A stretch of DNA of 64,000 nucleotides, taken from Gnetum montanum (Eukaryota > Streptophyta > Gnetopsida > Gnetales > Gnetaceae). Below, piece after piece: positions 1-12,366 of this stretch. A model generated the notes under the pieces. That model was not told the origin of the DNA. It worked only from the letters and a program-made list of their open reading frames with translations, and ran no database searches. Position numbers and translations under genes: made by a program. The stretch covers positions 112,165 to 176,164 of the forward strand of contig MNCI01029388.1 in assembly GCA_015680685.1 (NCBI GenBank), given 5' to 3'. Each line of letters begins with the position of its first letter. Positions within the stretch are counted from its first letter, which is position 1.

Positions 1-1907
1 AATTGACAAGTGTTCAATTCTCATAGGACTTTGAACAATTGTTGCATAAATTCCCTTTTTAAATCAATATTATATTTTATTGTTATTTATATCATAGTAG
101 TAAAGATAATAACCATGGATTTGATGCATGGGTTGATATATAAATATATGTATGCGTATACAACCGAATGCATAAGTGGAGTTGTACTCTCACATTTTAA
201 TTTGTGGCACCTCGAATGTAATCCCAGTTATATCAAGGCCGATTCCATATTCATCTTCTCTGCACTTTATTACAGAAAAAGTAACTAGAGCTACTCTATC
301 ATAAGCTAGAGAGATATCTACAATTGATACACCATTTTCTTTTGACTCTAGATAAACCCTCATGCCAACATTCCCAATTGCAATGTCATTATCCCTTGAT
401 TTTCAAAACATTCAATTCAGCAACATTTTCATTTCTATTCCAACTTCATGGTTAATTAACTATTGCAGAATTCTTTACAAGAAAGAACATAATCCTTCTT
501 GAATAGTTTCAATTCATTAGGATTTGTACCTCACCATTTGCAAATAAGTCCACCTGTTCCATGAAATGGTAAAAATGTGCCAACACTATCTCTTGACTAA
601 TAAGCCATTAGTAGCAAATAAATAATATCTCATGATTCTATAGTCATCCAATAATCTGATTCTTTTGAAACATCAACAAAAGGATAAGGCATAAAAACTC
701 TATGACAAGGAGAGTATATACATGCACATTAATAAACAACTAAACATATCCTTAATTCCATAAAGTAATTTGTATAGAGCCATGTCAATTTTAAATACCA
801 AAACCAAGAAATACATCATAAGGAAAAATATCCAAAAGATATCTTAAACAAAATTAACTCGTACTTTTACCTTGGATACTTCACCATACTCTTCTTACTC
901 ATTTTTAGATGTGGGTGTTGAAGTGTGAAGTTTTGTTGCTTGAGTATCTTTTAGTAAGAGTCTTAAAAGAATCCCCCTATATTGGTGGCCTCTTGGATGA
1001 TAGTTGATGATTAGGTATAGACTCCCCCTGCATATGTGCATATTCTAGTGCTTCCTTTAAGACCTTTTGGATTAGCTTGTTCTTTTCAAGGTTAACAAAA
1101 TACTATCCCTACAAAGCAATGTTAAGATCAAGTATGGAGGCTAGAATCTCCTATAAATAGTACCAATAGTTCCTCTAGAAAAGTATCATTAGAAGATTCA
1201 TGATTCAAGATTTTCATCTAAGGTACCAATTCAAATGCTTAAATGTACCATATGAAATGAGATTTGATGTCATACAAAAGCACAATAAATAATTAAAGTT
1301 CATCACAAGGATTTTAGACCATGAATTACATGCAAGGGTTTTAAAACATTTAAACAAAGTTAAGAGTCCAAAAAATATTTTACAAGTGCCATCAGCATTC
1401 ATAAAACTATGCTCAAATAATCCAACAATACCAAATATCTTCTCTATTAAGTGCTTATCTTAACAATTGTGGAATACTGAAGCTAACATCCCATAGTCTT
1501 AAAATAAACTAAGCACACACCAAAAAAATTTAGGCTTTCTTAATTACCCAGATGAAAAACTGATAATATTAAGCAAGATAATAGGAACTGACTTTAACTT
1601 ACCTTTCTTTCTAAAGAGAATTAAGGTTCCTAGAGTGCTAGAGAATAAGATTCCTCTTTTGAGGTTTTTCTTTTTGCATAGACTTCTTTAATTTCCAATA
1701 CTTGGCTTCCTCTCATGAACTTATTATAGAGAGTCTCCTTGTTCTCCTATTTCTTCCTTTTAATCCTCCATTCTTTCTTAGCCCCTTTGTTCATTTGAGT
1801 TATCCAATTCGTCCTATGGTCCTACAAGATTCTTTTCTAAGTGCATTTTGGTAAGACCAAGGAGTCTTATGGTATGACCAACTATTCATATGATAAAAAT
1901 TTAAATT
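1..1907 (-). other. Unresolved internal region of E0
   Basis: By position, downstream of the second gag zinc knuckle, this should hold the start of copia pol (protease and integrase). I could not recognise a protease DSG box, integrase HHCC finger or GKGY core in any frame. Short open stretches exist on both strands but none looks like a known protein. The region is AT-rich and stop-laden. It may be decayed pol or hold further small insertions. Confidence 0.35.
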
Positions 1908-2738
1908 ACACTTCCATTTCTTATACCCAAATTTATGACAATAATAACATCTTACCTTCATATAGTAGTTAAAGTGACCATACTTAGGAGTTGCTCATGG
2001 TTGAGATGAAGTGCGCCTTGATTCTTCATTCTTTGTGTATCCTTAGGTTGAGATGAAGTTGGTGTGGATGATTCATCTTGTGTATAACATTCCAACCTGC
2101 TCTTATCATGTGGACTTCTTCCTTGCCCTAAGACCATCCAAAGTAACTCTTTCCCTTTAACTAGCATTTCATTTACAAGTTTTACATCTACAAGCTCTTC
2201 CGTCATCTTCTCACAAGACTTGGTTAGCTCTATATTCTCAGTGCTAAGGCCTGAGATTTCTTTTGTGCTATATAAAATCTTTTAATTTAAGGAATAAATA
2301 TCTTGATCCTTAATTTTTATCTATTTACTCAACTTAGTTCAAAGATTTTGAAATGATAAAAGTTCATTGCATCAAAGTTCATACCTTCTTCAATTTCATA
2401 TTCATCATTGAAGGTACTAGCATCATCATTTGTGAGAGCCATACAAATGAGATGTGAGTATTTTACATCATTTTCCATCTCACTTTGGTCTCCATCATCC
2501 TAGCTAGTGTAGATATTTTTGACCTTTTTATCTTCTTGAGTTGATTCCTCTTCGTCATCTCAGCCTATATGGATGTTACTTCTTCTCCATTCTTCATTGT
2601 ACTCTTTCTCTTAAAACCTGTAAGCAGAGGAGCATTTGGAGGCCATATGGCCTCTTCCACCACATATCTGAATTCCATAGAAAAAGTATCAAAATTCGAA
2701 AGTTTAGAGTGCTTACATCTACTCTTACCTTTGTTTCC
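1908..2738 (-). pseudogene. gag: Copia gag, distal part with two zinc knuckles (E0)
   Basis: Gag packages element RNA into the virus-like particle. Read on the minus strand, this part begins right at the E3 insertion junction. It contains a first CCHC-type knuckle, seen as CGGRGHMASKCSS, at about 2628-2672, with its first Cys lost. An acidic stretch rich in Asp, Glu and Ser follows, then an open coiled segment (2206-1958) with the copia-typical box LVKGKELLWMVLGQGRSP. A second knuckle, RCYYCHKFGYKKWKC, lies at 1908-1949, where Tyr stands at the His position. Several frameshifts and stops make it non-functional. The N-terminal part lies 10.5 kb away at 13271-13470. Confidence 0.8.
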
Positions 2739-3646
2739 TAATGAGCCAAGCAAAATTTGGTGTTGGATTACTTTAACAATTATCTTTGTCAGGGATTAGT
2801 CACCTCATCTATGACTAACCCACAAGTAGTATCCATGAAGGAATAATCTAAAGTCAAAATGATCATTAATACATAACACAATTAGATCTAGATTCAATTG
2901 AAAATACCAAACTTATGGCTATTACCCATAATTAAAATCAACAATACTTTAACTTGACTTCTAATATTAAGTTCAAAGATGCAATAAGTTAATTAAACCA
3001 AATTAAAATTATATTAATTTATCATAATCATAGAAGTTTACAAAGGAGATGTCACCTAATTTGTGGCCCTGCTCTACTATCTTCACAATGCAACAACTTC
3101 ACAACCTTAAAACATTATTGATTATTAACTGACACAAAGCCTCAACACTCTTCTTAACAATTAAGTAAATAAAATCTAATTTGGTGTAGATTATCTCTTG
3201 AGTATCCATTCCCCCATCCTTACATTTTGAGATTCTTATTTATACTGGGGTTGATGTACAAAAATAATCTTTTGAATGATTGATTGATATTGAGGATGTT
3301 GATATCAATTGATGAAATCTTGATAGAAGTGGATCACTGATCCTATTATTACGATCATTGTTGCCAATTGCCTTCTTCTATATAAATTGATATCCTAAGT
3401 TCTTCTTGAGCCTTTTCTTGATGAAATTCAAGGTATTGATCCATATCACCTCCACTATAGAAATCAATATAACCATTATCAATCCTCATTGCACCTATGA
3501 TTCCCTATGATACAAAAGCTATAAAGAAAAATTAGTTTTTATTGATACATACTATTGGAATATATTATCTTTGGTATACAAAACTACTAAAAAAATAAAA
3601 ATTCTGCTGTAAAATGTTAAAAACTAAACAATTTTAGGGTTCATCA
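2739..3646 (-). repeat. E3 3' LTR
   Basis: Aligns almost end to end with 12367-13270, sharing for example the runs starting caagcaaaatttggtg and cacaattagatctagattc. On the minus strand it begins TGATGAACCC and ends near ...GGCTCATTA. An AT-rich TATA-like segment (tatttata on the plus strand near 3237-3245) matches the one in the 5' copy. The scattered differences from the 5' LTR are mostly transitions, implying an old insertion. Confidence 0.85.
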
Positions 3647-3657
3647 TAGCCCCTCAC
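3647..3657 (-). promoter_or_regulatory. E3 polypurine tract
   Basis: Minus strand GTGAGGGGCTA directly precedes the TGATGAACC start of the 3' LTR. In retrotransposons this purine run primes plus-strand DNA synthesis. Confidence 0.6.
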
Positions 3658-3999
3658 TAGCTTGTGGCTAGTGCTTGGTCACAAAGGTGAGAGACATATA
3701 TATATTAAAGAGATAATGATATAACTATAGACTGTTGCAAGAAATATAAAATTATCATATGTGTAAAATAACATTAGGCATTTAGAATGCTAATATATTA
3801 CTAAACATATATTAAAACAAGCATCAATTCTCACACAAAAATATAAGGGATATACTTTTCATAAACAACAAAAATAAAACTACCCACTGTCCACAATATA
3901 TAACATTTACATGATTTTATTAACAAAAATAAAATTTTTGAGGATTGATTAAGCATTGGAGCCTATTTTCACTTCCATATCTTGTTTAAAATGAGAGGC
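3658..3999. other. E3 3' untranslated spacer
   Basis: AT-rich sequence between the third ORF and the polypurine tract of E3. No ORF or repeat structure is seen apart from short (at)n runs. Confidence 0.5.
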
Positions 4000-5078
4000 T
4001 TAAGCTCCCTCATCATCATCACAAATTTGAGGGTGGACATGTTTTTCAATGTCCATCACCCTCTTATCCATAGTGGTGACAATGGAGCTAATCTTCTATA
4101 GGACTAGGAGGATCTCCCACTAGGTGGATTGAAGTTCATGTAGCTAGGATTAAACTTCATCTTGGAAGCTAGAAAATTCACTAGACTCGAGTGCTAGTGA
4201 AGAACTAGGCTTTCGAGACTCCCTCACAAATGGCCCAACCTTCATATAGATCTTCAAAGAATGGGCAAAGACGTCTTTCTTTAAAATGGAAAGGTGCACC
4301 TTTGTGCCCATCTATAGCTCAAGGATGTCACATTTCCAAAGGATCACTAAAATCAGATAGGGAAAACATAATTCAAGGAATCATCATTGTAATGATACAT
4401 GAGATATTTATTTAGGAGGCAAGAAAAATTTGGTTCTTCCTTGTACTTCAATGCTTTCATCACACAAAGTGTAGGGTTGAGCATATTGGTAGCATGCATG
4501 GAAGGAAAAACGTTAGGGATGATCATCCTTGCCATCATCCAATGTTTAGGCTAGAGGTTTATGAAATGCAAACCCTGTGCATGAAGTGAGCCACTATTAG
4601 ACTCACCAATGAATGGGTGGAAAAGGTCATACTTTTCCTCCATGCTTCCCTTGGGCTTAAAAATATTCTTCTCAAGTGTCGATACCCCAAACCACTCCTA
4701 TAGTCTAGCCATCATGATCTTAACCTACATCTTGTAAACTAAAGATGCTAGGTAATGCTTTAGAGGATTGACCTTGGTAAGATGAGGTTTGAGGTTCCAA
4801 TAAAATTCTAGAACCTCTTCCTATATGAACTAGTCAAGAGAAGGCCTAACAAATGCCCTGCAATCCATTATCTCTAGTTGTTGGAGCACTATTGTATATG
4901 TATGGTTGAACCACTTAGTGTAGTTGGCCTAGTGATGCTAGGGAGCAATCTTAATCCATTTGCTCCTCAATGCCTGAGAGAAAACTAAAATGTTAAACAA
5001 ACCAAAATTATCAATGGTTTCCTTGCTAAGGCACATATGCACTTGTACCTATTACTCTGTGCTAGTTTATTTAGCCAT
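4000..5078 (-). pseudogene. E3 third ORF, putative plant transposon protein (env-like position)
   Basis: A decayed ORF of about 360 codons starts at ATG 5078 and stops at TAA 4000-4002. One frame runs from 5078 to about 4350 with stops almost only at presumed Gln positions; a frameshift near 4350 leads into a Ser-rich tail. Segments such as EEVLEFYWNLKPHL and KHWMMARMIIPNVFP, then a Leu-rich helix (CLLNKYLMYHYN), match the general pattern of the domain annotated as 'putative plant transposon protein', common in the downstream ORF of Athila-type elements. I see no signal peptide or strong membrane segment, so a real envelope role is not supported. Family assignment is from memory of its pattern, not from a search. 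Confidence 0.55.
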
Positions 5079-7635
5079 TATATAGTGTTGAATGATCACA
5101 CTAACAACAAAAGAAAATAATATTAATGTTTCTCTCATGATTTGAAAAAAACCAAAAATTAATGGTAATTCATATTACTGGTTGAGAAAGAGTGGGATTT
5201 ACATGACAACCAGACCTTACTGATCATTGTGGTTCCTCCAAAAGAGGCATTGGGATGGAAAATCTAAAAACTAATCAAGGTCCTAATTCTACAAGTTACA
5301 ACCCTAAATTATGTTTTTCATGTTCGTATAGGATATTAAATGTTCAAGGTGATGGCTTTATATAATAATGCCACCACCTTTCTTTTGAACTTTTATTTTT
5401 AGAAAATTTTAATGATATCAAACTCTATCATTTATTTGATATAAATCAAAAAATTTTAGGTCAAACCATATCGATTCAATGATTTGAATTGATATATGTT
5501 AAGCTCCAACTTCTAAAATATTCATTATTATTGCATTCACATTGATAAAACTTGAGGTGTTTGGGAAAATAATAGACATATTGATCCTAGTCACTTTAGG
5601 CTAATATAATTGAAACATATAATAGACATATTGATTGGTATTGAAACTGCGCTATTCATATGTGATATAATGGTGAAAATTTAGTCATGTTCAAAGTAAA
5701 TCAAACTAATTAGTATATGTCGATATATTTGTATCAATTAAGTTTGATTGGATTAATGCTTATATTGAAAATCTAAGTTCCATTATAATAATATTGAACC
5801 AAGTTGCTAGAATTTACATAACATGATTTGGTTTTGTAGTGAGTCATCAAGCTCTCAATATCTCTTGGTATAAGATGCACTAGAATTTTTTTTGACTATC
5901 TATAGAGATCGGTACTTTGATGTTTTATTGACACTTGTGTCTATGCTAATCATCCTAAATCAAGAAGACCAATATTAATCAATATTATTGTAATTTTATT
6001 TGTAGATATTCTTATTCCTCATGTAGTAGTAGATTCTTATTATTGGATATAAGTCAACATATATCTCGATTAGGAAGACCCTTCCTAGGATTAATTGAGC
6101 TTAACATCATCTCATAAGGTTTGCTTTGTTAGGTGCAAGAATGTCATACAAACTCAAGGTCTATACCTTTCCTATGATTTAAGGATTTGAGATGCATTAC
6201 TTACATCTAACTCATTTCCTAACTTGTTCTTGATACCCTACTATCATATCCTTTATTAATTGGTTATTCCCCTCAATTGAGCTAAGGTATGTAACATACC
6301 TAGTTAATTAGCAAAGATAAATTAAAAGTAAAATATGGTCAAACGATATACCAAAAGAAAAAATTACACTGGGTTTTATATATCCAAATGCTCAATAGTG
6401 AACAAAAGGCCTTAGGTGAAACAAGTGTTAGAATCCATCATTATTCACTAGAGTAGGAATCTCAACCACTGACACCTCTAGAAAACATTATGGAAAACAC
6501 AAGAAAAACCCATGCATGAAAGTACCACTAGCATAATAAATGAACATGAAAAATAAAAATGGGAAGATAAACAAAAAAATGTAAAAGAGGAATAGAAAAA
6601 GCTAAGGAATGAAATAAAAATAAAAATGAAAAGAAAACAATAGTCTTCTACGTACAAAGAAGAAAAAGTAGAGGAACTAAATAAATGGAGTAAAAGGAAT
6701 GATTAGAAGTGAGGGTATCCATTAAGAAGCATATTAGAGAAAAGTAGATCCTTTACTTCCATGTTATATCCTAGCTCTAAAGTGGTATCATTTTTGGTTT
6801 ATTGATGATCACTACTCCACCCATAATCACTTTGCTCATAGAAAAGGATTCTTGTGCGATGCTTTGAATTATAAACTTTAAGCATCATTCCAATTGTAAG
6901 GTTCTTATGGAAGTGTGTTTCTGCTCATGATTGAAGGTTCTTGAGGAACTATTTTTTTCTTCTTTTTTATTTTTTTTCTTTATTTGAAATATTACTTTTC
7001 TCTTCATCAAAACTTTTCTATTTTTCTATTTTTTCTTTTTTCAAGAAATTGTATATTTTTCTAGCTTTAATCATGAGGTTCTTATGGAAGCTAAATTCAT
7101 TTTTTATTTCTCAATTGAATGGCTTGATTACATAGGTGCTGATCAAGTTCCAAATTCTTGTGCCACCTTAGATACTAGAGCCAATATAACACACCTTGAC
7201 CACCTTATGGACTCATCCAAGTAGGCAATTAAAAGAAATCCTACACTTATAAGCATTAGCCAAAACTAAGTTATTTAGCCTCCTTGATTGATGAACTTTG
7301 TACTTAGAGAGCATTGTTTATGAAATAATAATGTTTATTATGTATAATACACTTATTAATCTAAGGCTCATCCTTAGTTGGATTTTGGGTTTAAACCTAC
7401 CTATTTCAAGGTAGGAGGAGTTGTCCTTCTTCCTTGTATTCCAGACATGATGTGAATGAATTCTTTAAAGTTCCAACTAATAATAGAAAATACTATTATC
7501 CTCTACATTTTTCAAGGGAAAGAAATGTAGATTATGATTTATTTAATAGTTTATACTATTACATAAGAGTCTTGTTGAAGAGTATTATCTAGAGCTACTA
7601 CTTCTAAGGAGTCTTTGTTATGTTCTTCTTTTGGA
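5079..7635. other. E3 spacer between integrase and third ORF
   Basis: About 2.5 kb of AT-rich sequence with no recognisable coding on either strand. It includes a T-rich tract at about 6940-7060 that produces a spurious hydrophobic ORF. Long noncoding spacers at this position are usual in Athila-lineage elements. Confidence 0.5.
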
Positions 7636-7639
7636 TAAG

Positions 7640-8870
7640 TTGGATGAGTTAACTTCACTAATTCATCCTCTCTAGGTTCTTCAATGTGATGTTAATAATA
7701 TAACTTAAGTCTCTGTCCATTAACTAAAAATCAAGTTTAAGAATCATCAATAGGTGAAATTTAAACACTACCATTAGCATGGGGTTTGACAACTAAATAT
7801 GGGCCTTCCCACCTAGTTGTTAACTCTCTTGGAAATTTATGTAAGTGCATATTATATAAAAGAAATTTATCACCTATAAAAAATATTTCTTAAAAACTAT
7901 TTTTATCATGTAGATTCTTCGTTTTTCTTACAATCCTTTGCTTGTCAAGAGCATGTAGCCTCATTTCATCAAGTTCATGTAGTTGATTTATTCATGAGGC
8001 ATGGTTTATGTCTTCATCAAAATTTAGTTGTTGGGATAATCGTAAAAATTGATATTTAAGTTAAATAGGTAATAGACATTATTTACAATAAACTAATTAA
8101 TAAGGGAAATATCCTAAACTTGATTTATATGTAATTCAATAAGCCCAAAGTGCATATTGTAACTTTTTTTGACCAATCCTTCTTTTTAGTACATACAATG
8201 GTCATTAATATATTCAAGATAATTCTATTAGAGTTTTCTACTTGACCATTGGTTTAAGGATGATAGGCAGTAGCTATCTTATGTTGAATTCCACATGACT
8301 TAAGGAATTTTTCCATTATTTTATTTAAAAAATGGGTTCCTTAATCACTAATAATCACTCATGGAATTCCAAAATGTGTTAGAATATTTTCTCTAAGGAA
8401 TGCTACTACTACCTTAATGTCATTTGTTGAGGTGGCTTTAGCTTCAACCCATTTGGTAACAAAACTAGAATATATTGACATCCATTAGATGATGGGAATG
8501 GTCCTAGAAAGTCTATACCCCACACATCAAATGGTTTAGTTATTAAAATTGGATTTAAAGTCATTTCTTGTTTCTTTTTTATGATTCCAATTCTTTGACA
8601 TTTGTTACATTCTTGGACATACTTATGAGCATGTTTAAAAATTGAGATATAATAAAATCCATGTTGGATAATTTTGATAGCTGTGCATTTGCTATCAAAA
8701 TGGCCACCTCTTAAATCATCATGGCACATATGTAGAATTTCTTATTGTTCATTCTTAGCCACACATGTCCTTACTATATTATCTTTACATATTCAATAAA
8801 GATACTGACTACTCCAAATGTACCTAGATATAGTATGTAAAAAGGATTTATTTTCTTACTTAGTATGATT
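7640..8870 (-). pseudogene. pol: E3 integrase
   Basis: Integrase inserts the cDNA into the host genome. On the minus strand an HHCC zinc finger is visible at 8729-8590 (GGHF... then CNKCQ). The catalytic core follows: WGIDFLGPFPSS (first Asp), then ISD*GTHF (second Asp), then a stretch ending TNGQVE (catalytic Glu, near 8250). All three acidic residues are present. A C-terminal region with WEGPYLVVKPHANGS and VNGQRLKLYY (7830-7690) is the conserved tail of plant Ty3 integrases. Many stops at presumed Gln codons and several frameshifts destroy it. Confidence 0.85.
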
Positions 8871-9079
8871 GGTAGGGGTTTTCATGGTGGCTAGATAGTT
8901 TGCTATATCAGCAATCCAAGGATCCTTCTTTGTAGAAAAGAGTTGTTCATCAAGGAATTCATCATGAAAGATCCATTGTGTTCTATTTTTATCATTGGTT
9001 TCTAATCTTAAAAGATTATCTATACTACATTTTCCCAACCTCTCTTATTTAAAATATCAATGTCAAATTGTTGGATTAA

Positions 9080-10290
9080 TAAGCACCATCTCATTATCCT
9101 TGCATTTTCTATTTTTTTGTAGCTAAGAATTTAATGGTTGAATGATTAGTATATACTCTAGTTTTATATCCTATTAAATAATGTCTAAATTTATCTAGAG
9201 CATATAAAATAGCTAATAATTATTTTTCTATAGTTGTATAATTTATTTGGGCTTGGTCTAAATTTTTGAACACATAATAAATAACTCTTGGTTTATTATC
9301 ATTGTATTTTCCTAAGACTTCCCCTACCACTCTATCACTAGAGTCACACATCAAATCAAAAGGGAAATCCCAATTAGATGCATTTAATATAGGGGCAGTA
9401 GTTACTCATTTATTTTATTATAGGAATGCTTCTTGAAAATCATTAGTCCATACAAATGGAGCATCTTTTTCTAAGAGCATGTATACTGGTTTAACAATTT
9501 TTGAAAAGTCTTTGATAAACCATCTATAATATTGAACATGTCCTAGAAAAGATCGAAGAGTCTTTAAATTAGTTGGAGTTGGAAGTGTTGATATTACTTT
9601 AACGTTTTTTTCATCCATCCTTATCCCATCCTTAGAAATAAAATGTCCTAGTACTATATCATTTGTAACCATCAAGTGAATCTTTTCCCAACGTAATTTT
9701 AAATTCTTATCTATAATTCTATCTAAGACTCACTCTAGATGTTGCAATATTTCATCATAAGTATTCCCATAGATTGAAAAATCATCCATAAAAATTTCAA
9801 CATAGTTTTCTAGCATGTCAGAAAATACTAATATCATAGCTCTTTGGAAAGTGGTTGGTGCATTATAAAGGCCAAAAGGCATTCATCTATAAGAAAAAGT
9901 TCCATAAGAACATGTAAAAGTTATTTTATGCTAATCTTCAGGGGAAATGTCTACTTGATTGTAACCACTAAATCCATTTAAAAAATAGTAATATTCATGT
10001 CCTTCTAATTTTCCCAAAATTTGATCTATGTAAGGTAATGAAAAATGATCTTTCTTTGTATTTTGGTTTAATTTTCTATAATCTACATAGACTCTCCATT
10101 TTCACTTTTTTTTTTGGAACTATAGTAATAGGACTTTCCCATTCACTATCAACTATTGGATAAATTATCCCTTCTTTTCAAAGTTTTGAAATTTTATCTT
10201 TAATAGTTTGTTCAAGTGCTAGATTAATTTGTCTTATGGGAATTCTTACTAGTTTTACATTTGAAACACCACAAAAATTTGCATGTTGTA
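9080..10290 (-). pseudogene. pol: E3 reverse transcriptase and RNase H
   Basis: RT copies element RNA into DNA. Minus-strand reading gives, in order, EGIIYPIVDSEWESP and IVPKK (finger region, about 10190-10110), LNGFSGYNQVDISPED, MPFGLYNAPTTFQRAM, and EIFMDDFSIYG with both catalytic Asp retained (about 9800-9765). The connection follows (LRSFLGHVQYYRWFIKDF, about 9560-9500), then RNase H with FDLMCDSS and YTTIEK*LLAI. Motif order and spacing are those of Athila-type pol. Stops and frameshifts break it throughout. No retropepsin was found upstream. Confidence 0.88.
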
Positions 10291-10979
10291 ACTAATTTCC
10301 ATCATTTAGCCTTCACCCCATGAAACTTGAGGCAAAACTTCATTGTAAATGTGAAGATTATAACCCATAGGGAACAATCTCACATGTTTTATACTTTTGG
10401 TATTGAAAAATGCCTCATAAGTGGTCAAAGCCTCATTCCCCTAGTGAAAAGAGTTATCTAGTATCTATATTTGGGCTTGGAGAGGTCAAAAATGCCTTTT
10501 GGGATGCCAAAAATGGCAATTTGATGGGTTTTATGGGGGGTATACATTTTTCTATATTGGAAACACCTGCAGCAGGGTAATTCTTACCAACCCTTAGTGT
10601 GGAGGGGTAGGGGCTTCCCCCTTAAGGTGGAAACCTTTCCAACCCAATGTGGAGACTACATACATAGTTTGGAAACCTTTCCTACATAGCATGGAATTTT
10701 CCCCCAATGTGGAGGCTCCACCCCTAGTGTGGAAACTTCATGCATGTAGCATGGAAGCAACATGAGCAAGATTTTTGCACTCCAATGACCTCAAAGTTGA
10801 CCAACCACTTCAGTAAGGACTATGGATTCCATGCTACATGCTTTACTTTGGATTCCATGGGCTTGTTTTTTATTAATAGTGTTAATTTATCTACATTTTT
10901 ATTTAATTTTTTTGTTTGTTGGACCATGCCTTTCATAATATTGGGTTTTGACCATCTTTTACTTTGATCAACTAGTGAT
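10291..10979. other. E3 gag-pol junction with GC-richer repeat block; protease not found
   Basis: A retropepsin is expected here, but no D-(T/S)-G-A box was found in any frame. From about 10440 to 10860 the base composition changes to G/C-rich phrases repeating variants of gtgtggaaacctttcc and catgtagcatggaa, unlike the flanking element. It may be a small insertion or a local repeat expansion that replaced the protease. Confidence 0.4.
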
Positions 10980-11940
10980 TCTATAATTCTCTAGCCATCT
11001 TCCAGTGTTACATTCAAGATATTTCCACCACATGCAAAGTCAACATTTTTCCTATAATAAGGTAATAAGCCTTCTACAAAGATTTGAATTAACTGATGGG
11101 CTGGAAATCCATGGTTTGAATTCTTCAAACATAACCCCTTAAACCTATCAAGAGTACTTTCATAATCTTCATCTTAATTATTTTCGTAATGAATACAATC
11201 TATCATTAGAAAGAAATCTTTGGAGAAAAGCATATTTAAATTCATCCCATGAACTAATTTATGTCCTAAGAGTTTGTAGCAAAAAATTAGCTTTATTAAG
11301 GTTGATTTAAAGACAATCATGTTAGTTCTATCTCCACCTTGTGTTGTGAGCATTGCTAATGTAGTTCCAAATTCTCTAATGTGGGTAACCAAGTCTTCAT
11401 CATTTGTCCCCTTAAAAATATATAATAAATAAATATTTTTAACCTCTACATCTTGTCCCTGTGGAAAAACCAATGGGCCTTGAGGTATAATGGATGTTCT
11501 TTGATTCAATAAATCTCTAAAGGTTTGTCCTAGATAGGGCTAGCCAACTAGAACATTGGAACCTAAGCTACCAAAGGAAGGTGAAATTGAACCTAAGGTA
11601 AATGGAGGAGATGTATGATGTGAAGATGATACCATTGTGTAAGTAGAGGTTACTATTGGGGTTACTATAAGTTTGGGCATGGAAAAAAAACTAGTGGTGT
11701 ACATGGTGTTTGTAAACTTATAGGTTGAGTGGTTTCTCCTATTATAGTAACATTAGTTAATATTTGAGTGGGATTAAAATTCTAGGATCCTACTCCCATG
11801 GTTGAACTCATGGTTGGTATAATAGGAGTTGGAATGTCAAATAGTGGATTAAAAGTTGTAGAAAAATTATTGTGTATATGTTCCCCTCCTATTAAAGGAT
11901 ATTTTGTACTTGTTCCTCTTGATTTTACTTGCAAGTAGCT
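10980..11940 (-). pseudogene. gag: E3 gag
   Basis: Minus-strand capsid reading with a Pro/Ser-rich N-terminal portion and a core at 11509-11000. The core includes ESTLDRFKGLCLKNSNHGFP and LIQIFVEGLLPYYRKNVDFA, the gag pattern of Athila elements (a 'DRFK...HHGF' helix followed by 'I..F..GL...'). A Lys-rich coiled tail runs on to about 10800 before the repeat block. It has frameshifts near 11690 and 11170 and several stops. Confidence 0.75.
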
Positions 11941-12347
11941 TTTGGACATTTATAAAGAATTATAGTATTCTTAGAGGATTGGATTTGTGTTGGTTTCCTT
12001 AATTTCTTTACTGTTTTCATTTAACAATCACACTCTTCCTTGGCACACTCATAAGCTACTAAGCCTAAGGCTCTATAAACTGATTTAATAACTCATGCTA
12101 TCATTTCTTTGATTGGAAATTTATTAATAGTCTTTGCTAGTTGAGTAACAAGAGGAGCTAATTCTTGGGATTTTTCTTTATTTTTAAATTTCTTAATACA
12201 AGAAAAAAATTAAAAGAAACCATTTCTAAAACCTAAAAAAGAAGAAAGTAAAATAAATCAAAAAGAAAATGCAATAATAGAATTAAATTTATAGAATAAA
12301 TTTAAAAATGTATAGAATCCTTTATGTCCATTAACTTTGCTAGCCTT

Positions 12348-12363
12348 CCTAGAAATGGTGCCA
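12348..12363 (-). promoter_or_regulatory. E3 primer binding site, tRNA-Asp type
   Basis: Minus strand TGGCACCATTTCTAGG starts three bases after the 5' LTR. The complement of the plant tRNA-Asp 3' end begins TGGCGCCGTTGCCGGGG. The differences are mainly C-to-T or G-to-A, as expected of an aged copy. Confidence 0.65.
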
Positions 12364-12366
12364 AAT

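Noticed and set aside
2569-2799. Plus-strand ORFs across the E0/E3 junction
   Set aside because: They run antisense to copia gag and cross an insertion junction, so cannot be an ancestral gene.
6941-7135. Small hydrophobic protein (Phe/Leu-rich)
   Set aside because: Translation of a T-rich tract in the E3 spacer, on the strand opposite to the element, with low-complexity composition.
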